Assembly (NCBI RefSeq): GCF_027595985.1
Contig: NC_073302.1
Coordinates: forward strand, 401,805,310-401,869,309
Origin: Sorex araneus
Taxonomy: Eukaryota > Chordata > Mammalia > Eulipotyphla > Soricidae
Direction of reading: 5' to 3'
DNA: 64,000 nt
The position numbers and the translations under genes are program-made. Shown here one piece after another: positions 38,601 to 44,600 of the stretch (the stretch's first letter is position 1; each line of letters starts with the position of its first letter). The notes under the pieces are model-generated. The model worked only from the letters and a program-made list of their open reading frames with translations. It did not search any database and had not been told where the DNA came from.

Positions 38601-41600
38601 TACTTGCCTTGCATGTGACCAATTCCTGGCATCCCATATGGTCTCTGAAGACTCACCAGGAATGATCCCTGAGTGCAGGCCAGGAGTTAAGCCCTGAGCA
38701 CTGCAAGGTATTAAAATAAATAAATAAAACAAAAGCTCTTAAAAAAAAAAATCGGCCCAGTAATAGTACAGAGGGTAAGGCATTTTCCTTGCATGTACCT
38801 GACCAGAGTTCGATCCTGACACCCTATATGATCCCTGAGCGCAGAGCTGGAGTAAGGCCTGGATACAGCTAGCTGGGTGTGCCCCTTCAGAAAAAAATTT
38901 AAAAAAGGACCAGTGAAATAGACAGCAGATAAGGTGTCTGCCTCTAATGCAGCCAAACCAGGTTTGATCCCTGCCTCAGCACAGCCAAGAGTGATACCTG
39001 AACACAGAAGTACAGAGACAGAAGTAAGCCCTGAGCACCCCAGGTGTGCTTGAATAACAACAAACCCAATAGATCCTAAACTCTTTTTACAAAAAAAGTG
39101 AAGTGAGAGCCCAGGGATTGTTCAGTGGTAAAGCATCTGCCTCACAAGTGTGAGGCTTCAGGTCTGATTCCCAGCACTGCAGCACACTTGCCATGTGTGA
39201 TCATTATTGCACTGCCATTCGGGACCACTGACACCACAACTGTGTGAGACCACTGCAATAAAGGCATACAGTAACTGAAGCCAAGTGTGCAACTTCTGTG
39301 AACCTGTGGGTGAGCAAAACAACTGTGTAACTTCAGGTCATCACAACAACAAAGAATATTGGAACATATACCTTGCACAGGCACCTCCCAGCATTTAAGT
39401 CTAAAGCTAAAGAAGCAAAAATAGCCCCTCCAGCTGACAGTCATACAGATACGGGGTCAGAGTTACAGCTGGAAAAAAAGAGACGTGTGTTGGTTCCCTC
39501 TGAGCACTATTTATCCAAGAAGCCCACAGAGATGATGGCCATCAGAGTAGGTGGGTTTGTGAAAGTTCCCATGCTAACCATTTTTAGGCATTTTTAGGCA
39601 TTATTCCATAAAGCAAGAAGATAATTTTAGGCAAGAGAATTAACAGCTTTTAAAAACTAGAAAATACAATGTTAAGTTTATGTAAGTCCAAGGAAAATTC
39701 TTATACTCACCCCAAAATGCAGAATTTAAATTTCATTAAGAAAAAAAAGATAAACAGAAACTGAGTTCAACTCAATATTCACATCAAAAGAAGTAATTTG
39801 GTTTTAATACTCCCCCAAAATTTTATTGTATTCTGACTTTTTATTTCAGACCTACAGCAAAATGAGGAACAAAGAACAGAAAGTTGTCCAAAAAATATAA
39901 TTAAGTAACTTTAATAAAAACTAAAAGCCTCTTACCTGAGCATGAAAATTGGACATAGTTGTAGTCTCTATATCCTTCTTTCCCAATATCTCCATTTTCA
40001 CTGGTGAATTGGGAAAATTAAATGAGAAGTAGTCTAAAAAGTCAGGTAAGTAAGTAGCTGCCCCGTGAACAATACCCATTACATAGAAAGCTGCAGAGTT
40101 TTCATTCTCACTGAATACTAGACCCACAAACTCTTCTGCAAACCTCTCCATCTCCACAGGAGACAGGTTGGAGAGTTCATTGCTGTATGCGTGGATAACT
40201 GATGCCCCTCCATTAGGCTGGTGCTCAATATGAATGAGCTGTTTGAACTTCAAAGTGTCCAACCTTTTGAGGTTATTCTGAACCCGTGGCTCTTTCAATG
40301 AGACAAATGGAAAATCACTGTTCTCAGGAATTTTGGAATCATAGTTCTTGTTATCCAGAGTATTTCCAATGTAATCCTTTATGTTATCATTTAGGATGCC
40401 TTTGGCCTCTTGATCTTCAACATCAGATAGCAATCCTGAGCAGATGGTTTGAATAGATTTGCTGTACATTTTTGGACGCTTCCGTTTTTCATTCTCTTTA
40501 TGTTTCTTTTTCTTTTTCTTCTTTACCTTTTTAATTTGTAAGTCTTCTACATTTGTTTTTTGTTTCTCCTTCCCACCTGTTGGGAAAAATGTTTTTTGAA
40601 ACTCTTTATTTGAGTTACTTAAAAGACCATGCTTTAGGAACTGTTTTGTAATAAATAAAGTTTACTCAGAATTAGGTTTAGGTGTGGGGCTCATTATATG
40701 CAGCATGTATTCATAATTTGTAAGACATACTTTGGTCAGTTTCTATTTCTATACACAAACATATCACCCTCCAAGGATTACGACAAAGTTACATCTCTAA
40801 TACACATTCCCACAATTTGAAATGTTGGCAGGTATTCAATCAGTGTGTAATAGAGGAAATGAATGAATTTAGAAAGCATAATCTTCAAGTTTAATATCCA
40901 GAAATAAAAAGTTGAATAAAAGTCTGTGTGAATGGTACCCTCAACTTACTTCCACTAATCAATTATCATACTTTAGCTACAATTGTAGAAATTGCATCTA
41001 AGTGTCAAGATTTTTACACCAGAAAGGAAGAAAAATATACAAACAGTGTAACAACAACAAACACAGTAATTCCTTCTATAACTTCTTGAAGTTCTTCTTT
41101 AGACTGCCACACTTGCTAAAATGACCTATTTTGGGTCCATAAGAGAGAAAAGTTACCAGTGAAGACTCAATAAAGGATTATAAAGGAGATGATAAAATCT
41201 GGATCTCGCTAGCGAGCTCAGTAGGATAAGCACATGAGCTGCATGCAGGAGGTCCACGTTCAATTCTTAGTTTCTCTCTCCCTCTCTCTCTCTAACTTCA
41301 AATAATACCTCTAAGTCTGTGTCACCGAGGACCTGGATTCAATCCCTTACACCATCTGACCCACTGCACACCCAACACCGTTAGCTATGTCAGATGTGGT
41401 CCTGAGGTACCCAAATACTGCTGGACCCCGAGAACCATTGGGATGACCTCCCTGAAAAAAAGGACAAAAGAAAAAGTTATGAGGCATTCACTTATCTATT
41501 AATGAGTTTCTATAATGGCAAGTAGATCCTAGACTGAGAAATCTAGAAATTAAAAAAAAAAAAGATTAATACACAGGAGTTACACACCTACAGAGTCTTA

Positions 41601-44600
41601 AGGCACATACAAACCCTTGACATAATTGTATTATTTCTTTGCAATTTAAAAAAAAAAGGGAACCAGGAAGAAAGCCCAAAGGGCTACTTGTATATATGTT
41701 TTGTCTGCCAGAGGTTCAAGTTTCATCTCCAGCACAAGGTCCCAGCACTGCCAGGTCAAGTCCCTGAGCACTGCCAGGTGTGTATAAACTTCCCTTGGGA
41801 CTCCCACAAAAAGTCAACAGAAAAAGTCAATACTCTCACTAGAAAATAATGCTTTCTAAGATATTTTGAAAAGCCACTAAGCTTATTCGTTGAGAAAAGG
41901 CAGTCACTGTTCCATCTGTCACTTTTAAAATCTATCATAAATGAAATCCTGAGTACCACTGGGTGTGGCCTCCAAAAATAAACCCTGTAAGGTTATGGGA
42001 GCCCTATCTCCTGATGGATGTACACAGTAGGCCCCAGACACAAATACATACTGGACACAGAAGACATGCTCAACTAGAGAGAGCTAGAAAGAGGCTCAGA
42101 CACAGAGATAAACAGCAAAAAGATCTAGAAAAAAACTCAGCACAAACATAAAAAGAGCATGTGTTGTTATGATTAATTACAAAAGAAAAAAAGTAGTTAA
42201 AAAAAAAATCAGGGACTAGAGCAATAGCACAGCAGGTAGGGCATTTGCCTTGCACGTGGCCGACCCGGGTTTGATTCCCCGCATCCCATATGGTCCCCTG
42301 AGCACCACCAGGAGTAATTCCTGAGTACAGAACCAGGAGTAACCCCTGAGCATCGCCGGGTGTAACCCAAAAAGAAAAAACAAACAAACAAACAAAAAAA
42401 CACACGCTTGCTCTTCAAGCTCATATTCTCCCTTGAACACGTACCTTGCTTGCTCCTTTTTCTGTTTCTTTCTTTCCACCCTGGAGAAGCTTGTGTTCTT
42501 ACTAGAACATATACTTCTCTCTTTCTCTCCCTTCACATCTAAGTGAATTTCAATAAAAGTTACCTTGTTTCAGCAAAATAAACAAATAAACATCAAGAAC
42601 TCAATAGCACATGGTCAGCCCCAATTTAATTCACAGCACTGCATCTAGAATCCCAAGCACTCCAGGAGTGATCCCTGAACAAAGAGCCAGGGGTAAGCCC
42701 TGAGCACTGCCAGCTGTGGCCCAACACCCATACCCCTGTATCATCAAATAGCAGGTAAGGGGCTTGCCTTGCAGGCGGAGGGCATGGGTCTGATCTTCAA
42801 CATCCCATATGGCCTCCCAAGCCCGCCAGGAGTGATTCCTGAGTGCAGTGCCAGGAGAAGTCTCTTACCACTGCTGGATGTGCCTTTCCCCACAGGAAAG
42901 GGGGTGGGAAATAGGTAATACCCAGAAAAATTGGATCAGACTTTTAAATATATACGTCATGATCTTGGGAGCAGAGGGATAGGTATATTTTAGCTATGCT
43001 TTTTGCTGCCTTTGGTCTTTCAGAAGTAACTATGTGTGAGGGTATGTGTGAGCAATATTTTCAATTTTCCTGCATCAGTTATCTACCTGTGATCTTTCAT
43101 ACCCTACCAAAATCTTGGACAGTGCGTTCTCTGACTTACCAAAATATGCTATAATGATACATTATTTTATTTCCCCCCAATACTGCAACCATCGCATCTA
43201 TATTCTTACAACACATCAATAAACAACAAAGGTGGCTAGAACATAACAGAAATATGCTTAGAATAAGTAGTTGAATTAACATTAGAATAACATTAGATAC
43301 TAAGAGAATGAGAGCTAAAATAATTTTATTATGTTTCTTTAAACAATTTCCCATAAAGCAATTTTGTCAGTAAAAAATGTTTATATGATCTCAACTTATT
43401 ATGTACTCCAGCATATATAATTGTATACATGTATATATCTACATTAATATACAGGTATATTAAACTTGACACAGCTTTTACTAAAAACCTAGGAGACTGA
43501 AATGGCGTAGAAGTATCTTTTGTTTTCAAAAAGTTAACATCCATTTCAAATGCTAAAGTGCTATCATTAATCAATGCCCATGTATGACAGAGCATACAAT
43601 ACTATTATCAGAAGGAGAAAATTATAAGGAGAAAATAAACATGAAATTCAGAAAGGAAAGAGGAAAATAGAGTAGCAAATAATACACTATTCCACCAAAT
43701 ATATTTCATTATTGCTCCAAGAAACCATTTTAAAAAGAAGAAGCCATTTCCTGTTCACTGGCTCACTTGGGAATCGGCCACACAGGCAGGGCTTTTATAA
43801 TACTTTTTCCCAAAAGCTAATTCTCGATGCTTACAATGGGGCGGGTATGTTTTCCCAAATGAGGGGCTGGAGCAATAATACATCGGGTATGGTGCTTGCC
43901 TTGCCAAACTGGTTCGATCCCCAGCATCCCATACAGTTCCCCGAGCACAGCCCAGAGTAATTCCTGAGTGCAGACAGGAGTAACCCAAACAATGCTGGTG
44001 TGACGCAAAGAGAAAACAAATCAACAACACAACAAAACCTCACAAAAAGCCCTTTTTCCCAAATGAACTCTCATTGTCATCAAACTGGTGACAAACTGTC
44101 ATTGTCATCAAACTGGTGTCCGTTTGAGCAAATTGTTGCTCATCGATTTGCTCAAACGGGCACCAGTAACGTCTCCATTGTGAGACTTTTTGTTACTGTT
44201 TTTGGCATATCGAATACGCCACGGGTAGCTTGCCAGGCTCTGCCATACGGGCAAGATACTCTCGGTAACTTGCCGGGCTCTCCAACTATGTTTTATTAAT
44301 TTAATTATCACTATCAATTGAGGAAATAGTTTTTTGTTGTTAGTTTTCCCTCTCTCCCTCCCTCCCTTTTTGGGTCACACCTGGTGATTCACAGGGGTTA
44401 CTCCTGGCTCATGCACTCAGAAATTACTCCTACTGGTGCTCAGAGGACCATATAGAATGCTGGGAATCAAAGCCGGGTCGCCCAAGTGCAAGGCAAGCGC
44501 CATACCCACTGTGCTGTCACTCCAGTCCAGTTTTCCCTTTTTTAATCAAAAGCTAATATTGCATACATGCTTATAAGTAAGATAATATTCATTTACTGAG

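Larger units (their letters stand above)
30642..39935 (-). other. RSBN1L: RSBN1L intron 3
   Basis: About 9.3 kb. 30650-31590 and 31830-32085 look unique. It then holds an L1 tail, many SINEs, an unresolved repeat-like block (34445-35350), a CA repeat and a run of six same-strand retroposons (37911-39354). 39360-39935 shows no feature. Confidence 0.9.

Noticed and set aside
41205..41280. Possible tRNA gene
   Set aside because: A- and B-box-like words are present but no cloverleaf with paired acceptor stem can be drawn; it reads as an old SINE head. The same applies to all SINE-A heads.
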